Positions 18,634 to 26,922 of a stretch of DNA of 64,000 bases are shown in pieces. The notes under the pieces are model-generated. The model was given only the letters and a program-made list of their open reading frames with translations. It had not been told where the DNA came from and searched no databases. Position numbers and translations under genes: made by a program. Origin of the DNA: Pseudomonas sp. C2B4. GTDB taxonomy: Bacteria; Pseudomonadota; Gammaproteobacteria; Pseudomonadales; Pseudomonadaceae. Location: contig NZ_JABFMU010000021.1 in NCBI RefSeq assembly GCF_013359695.1, positions 20,450-84,449 on the forward strand, in the 5' to 3' direction. The first letter of the stretch is position 1. The number at the start of each line of letters is the position of its first letter.

Positions 18634-19965
18634 CTATGAGTAGTAGCCCACCACCCGCTTCACTTTCACCAGCGCCTGGCGCAGCGAATCCATGTCCACC
18701 GAACCCAGCGCCAGGCGAATGGCGTGCGGCACATGGGGGGTGATGGCAAAGGGTTCGGCGGGCGACACCGACACCTGCTCGCGCATCAGCGCCATGGCGA
18801 TCCGGTCGGCGCGGGCGTCTTCGGCCAACGGCAACCAGATGAAGTACGACGCCGGATGGCTGATAGTCCTGAGTCCCGCCAGCACCTCCCGCGCCAAGGC
18901 TTGCCGAGCCTGCGCGTCGCTGCGTTTTTGCGCCTCCAGCCGGGTAACGGTGCCGTCGTCCAGCCAGCCCGTGGCAATGGCCGTCATCACGCCCGGGGTA
19001 TTCCAGGTGGTTGCCATGATCGTGCGTTCGAATCCTGCGACCCATTTCGCCGGCGAGGCCACAAAACCGACGCGCAACCCGGTGGCGACATTCTTGGATA
19101 ATCCGGATACGTACACCGTTCTTTCCGGCGCCATTTCCGCCAGCGGCGCCGGTGCGTTTTCGGCCAGAAAAGCGTAGGCGGCATCCTCAATGATCATCAG
19201 GTCATGCTGGCGCGCAATGGCCACCAACCGCTCGCGCTGGCCGGCATCCATCACCCAGCCCAGCGGATTGTGCAAGGTCGGCATTGAGTAAACGGCCCGA
19301 ACCGGCCGACGCCTGCACAATTCTTCCAGGGCCGGCAGATCAGGCCCCTTGTCGGTGACAGGAATGGGCAAGACTTCAAGGTGCAGCGTTTCGGCGAGCG
19401 TCTTGAAGCCTGGATAGGTCAAGGCATCGGCGGCGATGACATCGCCGGGCTTGAGCAGCGTCATCATCACCACCGCCAGGCCATGCTGCGCGCCGCTGAC
19501 GATCAGCACCTGCTCAGCCGACACGTTCAGGCCACGCTCACCCAAGTGGCGTGCGACCGAAGCCCGCTCATGCATTCGCCCCGCGTGGGGTTGGTAGCGC
19601 AGCAGGGCTTCGAGATCCCCTGACAACGCAAGCTGACGCAAGGCGTTGCGCAACAGGTCGGCCTGACCGGGCAACGACGGGTAGTTGAAATTGAGGTCAA
19701 TCATCCCCGCCGCTACCACGGCCTGGGAAATGCCCTGACCGGGTGGCAGTGAGGTCTCCCTGACGAATGTTCCACGCCCGGTCTCGCCGCTGATCAAGCC
19801 CATGCTCTCAAGCTCGGCATACACCCGGCTGGCGGTGACCAGCGCCAACCCGTGCTCGCTGGCCAACTGCCGGTGGGTCGGCAGACGCGTACCCGGCGGC
19901 AAATGACCTGAACGGATGTCAGCGGCGAAGGCATCCACCAGTTGCTTGTAGCGCGATCGAGGCAT
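18634..19965 (-). CDS. MocR-type regulator (GntR helix-turn-helix fused to aminotransferase fold)
   Basis: 443 residues. The GntR winged helix is at residues 1-70 (YKQLVDAFAADIRSGHLPPG, then TRLPTHRQLASEHGLALVTA). A type I aminotransferase-like domain follows, with the PLP lysine in YVSGLSKNVATGLRVGF. MocR proteins use PLP as an effector-sensing cofactor and usually control an adjacent divergent gene. Here that is the EamA transporter, 75 bp away. I started at MPRSRYKQLV; an upstream in-frame ATG would run across the intergenic promoter region. A lysE-family gene lies downstream on the same strand. Confidence 0.92.
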   Translation of the reverse strand: MPRSRYKQLVDAFAADIRSGHLPPGTRLPTHRQLASEHGLALVTASRVYAELESMGLISGETGRGTFVRETSLPPGQGISQAVVAAGMIDLNFNYPSLPGQADLLRNALRQLALSGDLEALLRYQPHAGRMHERASVARHLGERGLNVSAEQVLIVSGAQHGLAVVMMTLLKPGDVIAADALTYPGFKTLAETLHLEVLPIPVTDKGPDLPALEELCRRRPVRAVYSMPTLHNPLGWVMDAGQRERLVAIARQHDLMIIEDAAYAFLAENAPAPLAEMAPERTVYVSGLSKNVATGLRVGFVASPAKWVAGFERTIMATTWNTPGVMTAIATGWLDDGTVTRLEAQKRSDAQARQALAREVLAGLRTISHPASYFIWLPLAEDARADRIAMALMREQVSVSPAEPFAITPHVPHAIRLALGSVDMDSLRQALVKVKRVVGYYS

Positions 19966-20040
19966 GCGGAAATGTATCCATGACAATTTTTTGATTGTAT
20001 TGATAGTCGACCATAGGATGGGTTTTGTGCAACCCAGACA

Positions 20041-20952
20041 ATGAGCGTGAACGAAATGGAACGGACCTCGAACCTGCAAAGCCCCGTGCTGGAAACCGGC
20101 GCGAGCGGCTGGATCAATGGCCTGATCGGTGTGGTGATCTTCAGCGGTTCGCTGCCCGCGACACGGGTGGCAGTGCTGGAATTCGATCCGGTATTCCTCA
20201 CGGTGGCCCGGGCGACGATCGCCGCCATTCTGGCGCTGTGCCTGCTACTGGTGTTCAAGGAAAAACGCCCTGCGCGCCATCAACTTCTATCCCTGACCCT
20301 CGTAGCCCTGGGCGTGGTGGTCGGGTTCCCGCTGCTGACCGCGCTGGCGTTGCAATACGTGACCTCCGCGCACTCCATCGTGTTCGTCGGCCTGTTGCCG
20401 CTCGCGACGGCCGTGTTCGGGGTCTTGCGTGGCGGCGAACGGCCTCGGCCGGTGTTCTGGATTTTCTCGGTGCTGGGCAGCCTGCTGGTGGTCGGCTTCG
20501 CCGTGGCCCAAGGCCTGACGGCCTCGCCCCAAGGCGACATCCTGATGCTGCTGGCGATCCTGGCCTGCGGCCTGGGCTATGCCGAAGGGGCGAAGCTGTC
20601 CCGCACGCTGGGCGGCTGGCAGGTGATTTCCTGGGCGCTGGTGCTGGCGTTGCCGGTCATGGCGGCACTGACCTGGTGGCGGATGCCGGCGTCGTTCAGC
20701 GGCATCAGCACGCCCGCCTGGTTCAGCCTGGCCTACGTGTCGCTGTTCAGCATGCTGATCGGCTTTGTGTTCTGGTATCGCGGACTGGCCCAGGGCGGTA
20801 TTGCCGCCGTCGGGCAGCTGCAATTGCTGCAACCGTTTTTCGGCCTGGCGCTGGCGGCGACCTTGCTCCACGAACAGGTCAGCCTCGGCATGCTCGGGGT
20901 GACGGTGGCGGTGATTGCGTGCGTGGCCGGGGCGAAAAAATTTGCCCGCTAG
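20041..20952 (+). CDS. EamA/DMT-family transporter
   Basis: 303 residues with about ten membrane helices in two EamA repeats (first half from GVVIFSGSLPATRVAVLEF, second half from GDILMLLAILACGLGYAEG). Family members export amino acids and other metabolites. Divergent from the MocR gene, which probably regulates it. An alternative start is MERTSNL, 15 bases downstream. Confidence 0.9.
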   Translation: MSVNEMERTSNLQSPVLETGASGWINGLIGVVIFSGSLPATRVAVLEFDPVFLTVARATIAAILALCLLLVFKEKRPARHQLLSLTLVALGVVVGFPLLTALALQYVTSAHSIVFVGLLPLATAVFGVLRGGERPRPVFWIFSVLGSLLVVGFAVAQGLTASPQGDILMLLAILACGLGYAEGAKLSRTLGGWQVISWALVLALPVMAALTWWRMPASFSGISTPAWFSLAYVSLFSMLIGFVFWYRGLAQGGIAAVGQLQLLQPFFGLALAATLLHEQVSLGMLGVTVAVIACVAGAKKFAR

Positions 20953-21041
20953 CCACTGCTATGGCGCTTGTCATCATGACTGTACGGGGCAACCGTCCGA
21001 GTGCCGTGTAAAAATACCGCTCTCGTTACAGGAGCCCGATC

Positions 21042-21662
21042 ATGGACCTCGCCACCCTCACCCTTTTCCTGCCGGCCTGCTTCGCCCTGAACATGGCGCC
21101 AGGCCCGAACAACCTGCTGTCGGTCAGCAACTCGACCCGCTACGGCTACCGTACCGCGTGCCTGGCCGGGGTCGGGCGCTTGCTGGCGTTCGCCGGGATG
21201 ATCGCTCTCGCCTCGGCGGGCCTGGCGGTGGTGCTGCAAACGTCGGAGCTGTTGTTCTACGGGATCAAGACCCTCGGCGCGGCGTACCTGTTCTATCTCG
21301 CCTGGCAACTGTGGCGCGCTGACCCCGGCGTGGAAAATGCGGTGACAGGCGCGCCGGTCGGGATGTTGGCCTTGGCCCGGCAGGAATTCCTGGTCGCGGC
21401 GGGCAACCCGAAGGCGATCCTGATCTTCACCGCGTTCCTGCCCCAATTCGTCGACTCGACCCGCGCCATCACGCCGCAGTTCGCGGTATTGGGTGCGCTG
21501 TTCCTGGCACTGGAATGGATCGCCATCGCGGCCTACGCCTACATGGGATTGCACATGCGCCGCTGGTTCGCCAAGCCCTCGGGCAAGCGGATGTTCAACC
21601 GCTGCTGCGCGGGTCTCCTGTCCGCCGCCGCCTCGGTGCTGCTGATGGCACGGCGCACCTGA
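21042..21662 (+). CDS. LysE-family amino-acid exporter
   Basis: 206 residues, about six membrane helices. The signature is FALNMAPGPNNLLSVSNSTR at residues ~13-32 and the second conserved block GNPKAILIFTAFLPQFVD. A good AGGAG site stands eight bases before the ATG. It is 89 bp after the EamA gene on the same strand and could share its transcript. The substrate is unknown. Confidence 0.9.
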   Translation: MDLATLTLFLPACFALNMAPGPNNLLSVSNSTRYGYRTACLAGVGRLLAFAGMIALASAGLAVVLQTSELLFYGIKTLGAAYLFYLAWQLWRADPGVENAVTGAPVGMLALARQEFLVAAGNPKAILIFTAFLPQFVDSTRAITPQFAVLGALFLALEWIAIAAYAYMGLHMRRWFAKPSGKRMFNRCCAGLLSAAASVLLMARRT

Positions 21663-21676
21663 TGCACTGAGATCTA

Positions 21677-21837
21677 CTGTGGGAGCGAGCTGTGGCGAGG
21701 GGATTTATCCCCGTTCGGCTGCGAAGCAGTCGTAAAACCAGCCAACCAGATGTATCAGGTAAATCCGGTTGGGTGGTTCAGGGGCCGCTTCGCGGCCCAA
21801 CGGGGATAAATCCCCTCGCCACAGCTCGCTCCCACAG
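21677..21837. repeat. Composite element: GTGGCGAGG palindrome nested inside a split REP pair
   Basis: The outer arms CTGTGGGAGCGAGC (21677-21690) and GCTCGCTCCCACAG belong to the main REP family. Between them, at 21691-21823, lies a full copy of the second palindrome family (TGTGGCGAGGGGATTTATCC ... GGATAAATCCCCTCGCCACA). The result is a nested hairpin that could form a single long stem. Confidence 0.92.
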
Positions 21838-21921
21838 AGGCATTGATCTGATGGCGAATGAGCAGAGTTCCCTGTCGATTTTCCGGTGGATACAGCCCCA
21901 GCCCCGTTCTATGCTGCGTCC

Positions 21922-23004
21922 ATGAACCTACAACACACGCTGCTTCCGCCCCACGCCGAGATGGTCCGCGCCATGCTCGAGCGAGACACCGCCTACGAGG
22001 GGGTGTTTTTTACGGCGGTGAAAACCACCGGGATCTTTTGCCGTCCCAGTTGCACGGCGCGCAAGCCGAAGCCGGAGAACGTCGAGTTTTTCGCCCACGC
22101 CGAGCAATGCCTGTCCGCCGGCTACCGCGCCTGCCTTCGCTGCAAGCCGCTGGATGCCGCGGATGTCGAGCCGGATTGGGTGCAGAAGCTGCTCGAATCG
22201 GTGGACGCCGATCCCGAACAACGCTGGACCGACGCCCAGTTGCTGGCCGAAGGGATCGAGCCGCTGAAATTGCGCCGCTGGTTCAAGCAGCATTTCGGCA
22301 TGACCTTTCACGCCTGGCTGCGCACCCGGCGCCTGGGCATGGCACTGGATGGCATCAAACAGGGCGATTCCATCGACAGCGCCGCCTTCGACTCGGGCTA
22401 CGAATCCCTGAGCGGTTTTCGCGATGCGTTTCAAAAGTCCTTCCACATTACCCCGGGCCGCGCCGCCAACAGCGAACCACTGCTGTTCACCCGGCTGACC
22501 ACGCCGCTGGGGCCGATGATCGCCATGGCCGAACGGCGTGGGTTGGTGTTGCTTGAGTTTCTCGATCAATCGTCGCTGGCCCGGGAAGTCGAGACACTGC
22601 AAAGCCGCTTTGGCTATGCCGTGGCGCCAGGGCACAACCCGCACTTGCAGCAGATTGAAGAGGAACTGGTCGCGTATTTCGCCGGCAGGCTCACCGAGTT
22701 CAAGGTTGCCCTGCACATGCCCGGCAGCGAGTTTTCCTGCCAGGTCTGGGCGGAACTGAAAAAAATCCCCTACGGCCAGACCACCACCTACGGCGCTATT
22801 GCCAACCTTCTGGGCAAGCCTGGCGCCAGTCGTGCAGTGGGCCTGGCCAACGGTCACAACCGCCTCTCGATCGTGGTGCCCTGCCATCGTGTGATCGGCG
22901 CCGACGGTTCGCTGACCGGCTACGCTGGAGGCCAGCCGCGCAAGGCGTTTCTGCTCAGGCTGGAAAACGCATCGGTACAGATCACCGAACAACTCGCATT
23001 CTGA
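21922..23004 (+). CDS. ada: Ada: bifunctional methyl-DNA repair protein and adaptive-response activator
   Basis: 360 residues. The N-terminal zinc domain has Cys40, Cys44, Cys71 and Cys74 (CRPSC...CLRC); in E. coli Ada the equivalent of the first Cys accepts methyl groups from phosphotriesters and switches the protein into an activator. An AraC-type DNA-binding region follows (FKQHFGMTFHAWLRTRRLGM). The C-terminal O6-methylguanine methyltransferase domain has the active-site PCHRV with Cys321. I used the ATG at 21922; a longer start would add 12 unconserved residues. It heads a cluster with the isocitrate lyase-like gene and alkA, and probably activates it. Confidence 0.95.
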   Translation: MNLQHTLLPPHAEMVRAMLERDTAYEGVFFTAVKTTGIFCRPSCTARKPKPENVEFFAHAEQCLSAGYRACLRCKPLDAADVEPDWVQKLLESVDADPEQRWTDAQLLAEGIEPLKLRRWFKQHFGMTFHAWLRTRRLGMALDGIKQGDSIDSAAFDSGYESLSGFRDAFQKSFHITPGRAANSEPLLFTRLTTPLGPMIAMAERRGLVLLEFLDQSSLAREVETLQSRFGYAVAPGHNPHLQQIEEELVAYFAGRLTEFKVALHMPGSEFSCQVWAELKKIPYGQTTTYGAIANLLGKPGASRAVGLANGHNRLSIVVPCHRVIGADGSLTGYAGGQPRKAFLLRLENASVQITEQLAF

Positions 23005-23037
23005 TCCCCCCGTGATTTTCATCAGGAAGGACACTCG

Positions 23038-23850
23038 ATGGACAGGCTCGACAATCAATTTCACCAACTGCATCAGGACGGTCTGCTGATCCTCACCAAC
23101 GTCGCCGACGCCGCCGGCGCGCGACTGGTGGAGCAATTGGGCAGCCAGGCGGTGGCCACCAGCAGCGCGGCGGTGGCCTGGGTCCATGGTTACCCGGATG
23201 GCAACACCCTGCCCCTTGAGCGCCTGGTCTCGACGGTCGAATCCATCGCCCGGGTGATCTCGGTGCCGTTGACCGTGGACATCGAAGCCGGCTACTCCGA
23301 TGACCTGGCCCGGGTTGCACAGGTGGTGGACGCGGTGATCGCCGCCGGCGCAGTGGGCATCAACATCGAGGACGGCGCCTCCCCGCCTGAACTGCTCGCC
23401 CGCAAGATCGAAACCGCTCGGCAGGTCGCCGATCGTCGTAACGTCAATCTGTTTATCAACGCACGCACCGATGTGTACCTGCGCAGCCTGGTTCCCGCCG
23501 AAGATCGCGTGGCAGAAACCCTCAAGCGTGCCGCGCTGTATCAGGCAGCCGGTGCCAACGGTTTGTTCGCGGCGGGCGTGACCTCGGAGTACGAAATCAA
23601 AGCGCTATGCCAGGGGACGACGCTGCCGTTGAATGTGCTGGGGGTTCCCGGCCTGCCGTCGCCCGATGCATTGCAAACCATGGGCGTGCGTCGCCTGAGC
23701 GCCGGCTCGGGCATCGCCGAGTTTCTGTATGGCGCCATGGCTTCAGTGGCTCAAAACTTTCTGCAAACGGGCAAATTCGACACCCACGGCATCAAGGCGT
23801 TGACCTATGGCGAAGTCAACGCGCTGTTGAAACCATCCGGAACAGCCTGA
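23038..23850 (+). CDS. Isocitrate lyase/PEP mutase-superfamily protein
   Basis: 270 residues, a TIM-barrel of the PEP mutase/ICL superfamily. Visible markers are LTVDIEAGYSDDLARV (metal-binding Asp/Glu), GINIEDG and NLFINARTDVYLR. The KKCGH loop of true isocitrate lyase is absent, so a methylisocitrate lyase, PEP phosphonomutase or oxaloacetate decarboxylase-like activity is more likely. It lies 33 bp after ada and 4 bp before alkA, on the same strand. A good AAGGA site precedes the ATG. Why it sits inside an alkylation-repair cluster is unknown. Confidence 0.87.
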   Translation: MDRLDNQFHQLHQDGLLILTNVADAAGARLVEQLGSQAVATSSAAVAWVHGYPDGNTLPLERLVSTVESIARVISVPLTVDIEAGYSDDLARVAQVVDAVIAAGAVGINIEDGASPPELLARKIETARQVADRRNVNLFINARTDVYLRSLVPAEDRVAETLKRAALYQAAGANGLFAAGVTSEYEIKALCQGTTLPLNVLGVPGLPSPDALQTMGVRRLSAGSGIAEFLYGAMASVAQNFLQTGKFDTHGIKALTYGEVNALLKPSGTA

Positions 23851-23854
23851 GCCC

Positions 23855-24472
23855 ATGCGCAACAACTACCAGCCGGCCACCGCATTCCTGTCATCGCTCG
23901 ACGAGGACTGGCGTCGCCACATCGCCGCTGTCGGCCCCTGCCTGCATCAACCTCATGCTGCTCGCGATCCCTATGAATCGCTGGTGCGAGCGATTGCCTA
24001 CCAGCAACTGCACGCCAAGGCGGGCGATGCGATTGTCGGTCGCTTGCTGGCGTTGTTCCCGTCGGTCTCGTTTCCGCGGCCTGAACAGATTGTCGCCACC
24101 GACTTCGATCAACTGCGCGCCTGCGGGTTTTCAGCGAGCAAGATCGCGACCATCCAGGGCATCGCCCAGGCGGCGCTGGACGGCGTGGTGCCGGATTACG
24201 CCACGGCGCTGGCGATGGACGATGAAGCACTGATCGAACGCCTGATCACTTTGCGCGGCGTGGGGCGCTGGACCGTGGAGATGCTGTTGATCTACAGCCT
24301 GGAGCGGACGGACATTTTGCCGGCCGATGATTTTGGTGTGCGTGAGGGCTATCGGCGGCTCAAGGGGCTGGAGGTGCAGCCGACACGCAAGCAGATGATC
24401 GAGATCGGGTTGGATTGGCGTCCTTATCGGACGGTGGCTTCCTGGTATTTGTGGCGGGTGCCCACGCGATAG
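23855..24472 (+). CDS. alkA: DNA-3-methyladenine glycosylase II (AlkA-like, short form)
   Basis: 205 residues, HhH-GPD superfamily. The helix-hairpin-helix is LITLRGVGRWTVEMLLIYSL and the catalytic Asp is in LPADDFGVREGYRRL, eighteen residues later. The protein lacks the N-terminal AlkA domain of E. coli, as do many Pseudomonas and Mag-like forms. It excises 3-methyladenine and related alkylated bases, complementing Ada. The ATG follows the previous stop by four bases. Confidence 0.92.
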   Translation: MRNNYQPATAFLSSLDEDWRRHIAAVGPCLHQPHAARDPYESLVRAIAYQQLHAKAGDAIVGRLLALFPSVSFPRPEQIVATDFDQLRACGFSASKIATIQGIAQAALDGVVPDYATALAMDDEALIERLITLRGVGRWTVEMLLIYSLERTDILPADDFGVREGYRRLKGLEVQPTRKQMIEIGLDWRPYRTVASWYLWRVPTR

Positions 24473-24486
24473 ACCGCGTTATCGTT

Positions 24487-24563
24487 CTTCGCGAGCAGGC
24501 TCGCTCCCACAGTAGATCTTCAGTGATCACAAATCCCCTGTGGGAGCGAGCCTGCTCGCGAAG
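24487..24563. repeat. REP pair
   Basis: Arms TTCGCGAGCAGGCTCGCTCCCACAG and CTGTGGGAGCGAGCCTGCTCGCGAA. The flanks (ACCGCGTTATCGTTC, GGCGTC) and the loop closely match those at 27885-27960, except that the loop is inverted. Confidence 0.95.
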
Positions 24564-24597
24564 GCGTCAGCACAGACAACACATCACTCAAAGCCGA

Positions 24598-25695
24598 TCA
24601 CAACCCGGATTTCAACCGACTGAACGCCCGAATCAACGCCCTGTTGAACGCCTTGCCATTGTCATTCTTGCTGTACAGCGATGCACGCACCTGCGCCGAG
24701 GGATAGGTCCCCGGATCATCGCGAATCGCCGGGTCGATCAGGTTGTCAGCCGCGGTAATCGCATTGGCGTAATGGATGGTGTCGGTGATCGGCGCGATCA
24801 CTTCCGGTGTCATCAGGTAGTCCATCAACTTCAGACCTGCCTCGGGATGCGGAGCATCCTTGGGTATCACCATGGCATCGAACCAGATCAGCGTGCCCTC
24901 TTTCGGTATCCGGTATTTCAGCGTGTAGGGCTTGTTCGCAGCCGTTGCCTGGCCGGCGGCAATGGCCACGTTGCCATTCCATGACATCGCCACGCAGGTG
25001 TTGCCGTTGGCCAGGTCGCTGATGTTCAGGTCGTTGTCGAAATAACGGATGTACGGGCGGATCTTCGCCAGTTGCTGCTCCGCAAGCTTCAGGTCATCGA
25101 GGTTCTGGCGGTTGATGTCCAGACCCATGTACTTCATGACGGCGGCAAACACTTCGTTGGGGTCATTGAGCAGGCTGACCCCGCAATCGGCGAACTTCGA
25201 CACCACGGCCGGATCGAACAGCATCGCCCAGCTGTCGGTAGGCGCGTCAGCCAGGCGTTTTTTCACGGCTTCCTCCTGAAACCCCACACCCGTGGTACCC
25301 CAGGCATAAATCCCCGCGTAGCGATTGCCGGGATCGAACACCGCCATGTGCTGACGGAACTCTTCACCGACGCCGGCAAAGTGCGGCAGCTGCTGCTTGT
25401 CCACGGTCTGCACCGCGCCGCTCTCGATGGCCCGAGACAAATGCTGCCCCGCGGTCAGGACCAGATCGTAGCCACTGCGACCGGTCAGCAGTTTGGTCTC
25501 GACGGTTTCCAGGGAGTCGAAATGATCGGCCACCACGTGGATACCGGTTTTCGCCTCGAAATTCTTCAGGGTATCCGGGGCCAGGTACTCGCCCCAGATA
25601 TACAGGTTGACCACCGGTTTGGCGGTGTCGGCGGCCTGCACACACAGGGGTGCAAGCACCAGCAATAACGCTTGAGTCAGTTTGTGCAGGCCCAT
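24598..25695 (-). CDS. Polyamine ABC transporter periplasmic binding protein (PotF/SpuD type)
   Basis: 365 residues with a signal peptide cut after CVQA. The mature protein begins with the PotD/PotF pattern VVNLYIWGEYLAPDTLKNF and continues with AKTGIHVVADHFDS and LLTGRSGYDLVLTAGQHL. Such receptors bind putrescine, spermidine or related amines. The gene starts right after the agmatine deiminase gene, whose 3' end carries its AAGGAGTG ribosome site, so the two are one operon. No permease or ATPase genes accompany it here; they must be elsewhere if it is an importer subunit. Confidence 0.9.
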   Translation of the reverse strand: MGLHKLTQALLLVLAPLCVQAADTAKPVVNLYIWGEYLAPDTLKNFEAKTGIHVVADHFDSLETVETKLLTGRSGYDLVLTAGQHLSRAIESGAVQTVDKQQLPHFAGVGEEFRQHMAVFDPGNRYAGIYAWGTTGVGFQEEAVKKRLADAPTDSWAMLFDPAVVSKFADCGVSLLNDPNEVFAAVMKYMGLDINRQNLDDLKLAEQQLAKIRPYIRYFDNDLNISDLANGNTCVAMSWNGNVAIAAGQATAANKPYTLKYRIPKEGTLIWFDAMVIPKDAPHPEAGLKLMDYLMTPEVIAPITDTIHYANAITAADNLIDPAIRDDPGTYPSAQVRASLYSKNDNGKAFNRALIRAFSRLKSGL

Positions 25696-25697
25696 GG

Positions 25698-26822
25698 TTA
25701 CACTCCTTTTTTGTTACCGACAGTGCCCGCGTACTGCGGCATGGTGATGCACGCGACGTTGCCGCCGCCGAGGAGGATTTCCCGGGAGTTTTCGATGCCG
25801 ACAATGTTGTGCCGGGGGAACAGCTCGGCCAGGGTCGCCAAGGCCACTTGATCGTTGCGGTCGCCAAACAGCGGCACCACGATCGAGCTGTTGCCGGCGT
25901 AGTAATTGATATAAGACGCACAGATTTTCGTGCCCGCCTGCCGGGTGTGGGTACTGTCCTGCTGATCCAGGCCTTCCGCTTCCTCAGCGGTCCACTCCAG
26001 GACATCCGGTTGCGGCAACTTGTGCACGATCAACTCGCGACCCCGGCTGTCGCGGGTGCTGCGCAGGATGTCGTAGGTCTCCTGATAGATTTCCCATTGC
26101 GGGTCTTCGCGATTGTCGGTCCATTGCAACACCACCTCGCCAGGACGCACGAAGCATGCAAGGTCGTCGACGTGGCCGTCGGTTTCGTCGAATTTGCAGC
26201 CTCGAGGCAGCCAGATCACTTGGTCGGCACCGAGGTAGTCGGTCAGCCGACGGGTGACTTCTTCCTTGCCCAGATGCTGGTTGCGGTTGCGGTTGAGCAG
26301 GCATTGCTCGGTGGTCAGGATGCTGCCCTGGCCGTCGCTCTGGATGCCGCCGAGTTCGGCAATCAGCGGCGCGCGATAGCGGTCGAAACCTTCGATTTCG
26401 AGGATCTTGCTCGCGATCTGATCGTCCTTGTCCCATGGGTAGTACAAGCCGCCGTCAAGCCCGCCGTAGGCGTTGAATTCGAAGTCGACACCCCGCACTT
26501 CGCCACTCTGGTCGTTAACCACAAAGCAGGGGCCGCTGTCGCGGAACCAGGTGTCGTTGCAGGTCATTTCCACGACGCGCACCTGCGGCGGCAACTGGCG
26601 GCGAGCGGTGGCGAATTGCGCGGCGGAAGCGCAGACGGTGACCGGTTCGCTCATGGAAATCGCGGTGACGATCTGCACCCAGACTTTCTGCGCAGGCTTG
26701 GCGCCGTTGCGCCAGACGTCGGTCCGCTCCGGCCAGCCGAGCCAGCAGCCAGCCTTGGTTTCGAATTCGCCGGGCAAGCGGAAACCGTCGAGTTTGGGAG
26801 TGGAATCGAGCAAACGTGCCAT
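25698..26822 (-). CDS. Agmatine deiminase-family enzyme with altered substrate-loop motifs
   Basis: 374 residues, the usual length of agmatine deiminase, which converts agmatine to N-carbamoylputrescine. Catalytic residues known for the family are present: Asp95 in WFRDSGP, His217 and Asp219 in DGHVDD, and the C-terminal Cys in GGGNVACITM. Two conserved blocks differ: the usual EGGSIH is ELGGIQ (residues 156-161) and the usual NIHC before the nucleophile is NVAC. It could be a paralogue with another guanidino substrate. I started at ATG 26822 with AGG eight bases upstream; a TTG two codons earlier is less likely. It is co-transcribed with the polyamine-binding protein gene. Confidence 0.87.
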   Translation of the reverse strand: MARLLDSTPKLDGFRLPGEFETKAGCWLGWPERTDVWRNGAKPAQKVWVQIVTAISMSEPVTVCASAAQFATARRQLPPQVRVVEMTCNDTWFRDSGPCFVVNDQSGEVRGVDFEFNAYGGLDGGLYYPWDKDDQIASKILEIEGFDRYRAPLIAELGGIQSDGQGSILTTEQCLLNRNRNQHLGKEEVTRRLTDYLGADQVIWLPRGCKFDETDGHVDDLACFVRPGEVVLQWTDNREDPQWEIYQETYDILRSTRDSRGRELIVHKLPQPDVLEWTAEEAEGLDQQDSTHTRQAGTKICASYINYYAGNSSIVVPLFGDRNDQVALATLAELFPRHNIVGIENSREILLGGGNVACITMPQYAGTVGNKKGV

Positions 26823-26922
26823 GGGCAAACCTCATCAGCGGGGATTGGAATGACCACAGGCTAAGGTCGCCGGCGCCCTCCTCGCCAACGATGATTATTT
26901 CGGAATACTTGAATTGAACTCA

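Noticed and set aside
25698..26822. Frameshift in the agmatine deiminase gene as the cause of the odd ELGGIQ motif
   Set aside because: The frame is open and family motifs continue before and after in the same frame, so it is substitution, not a frameshift.
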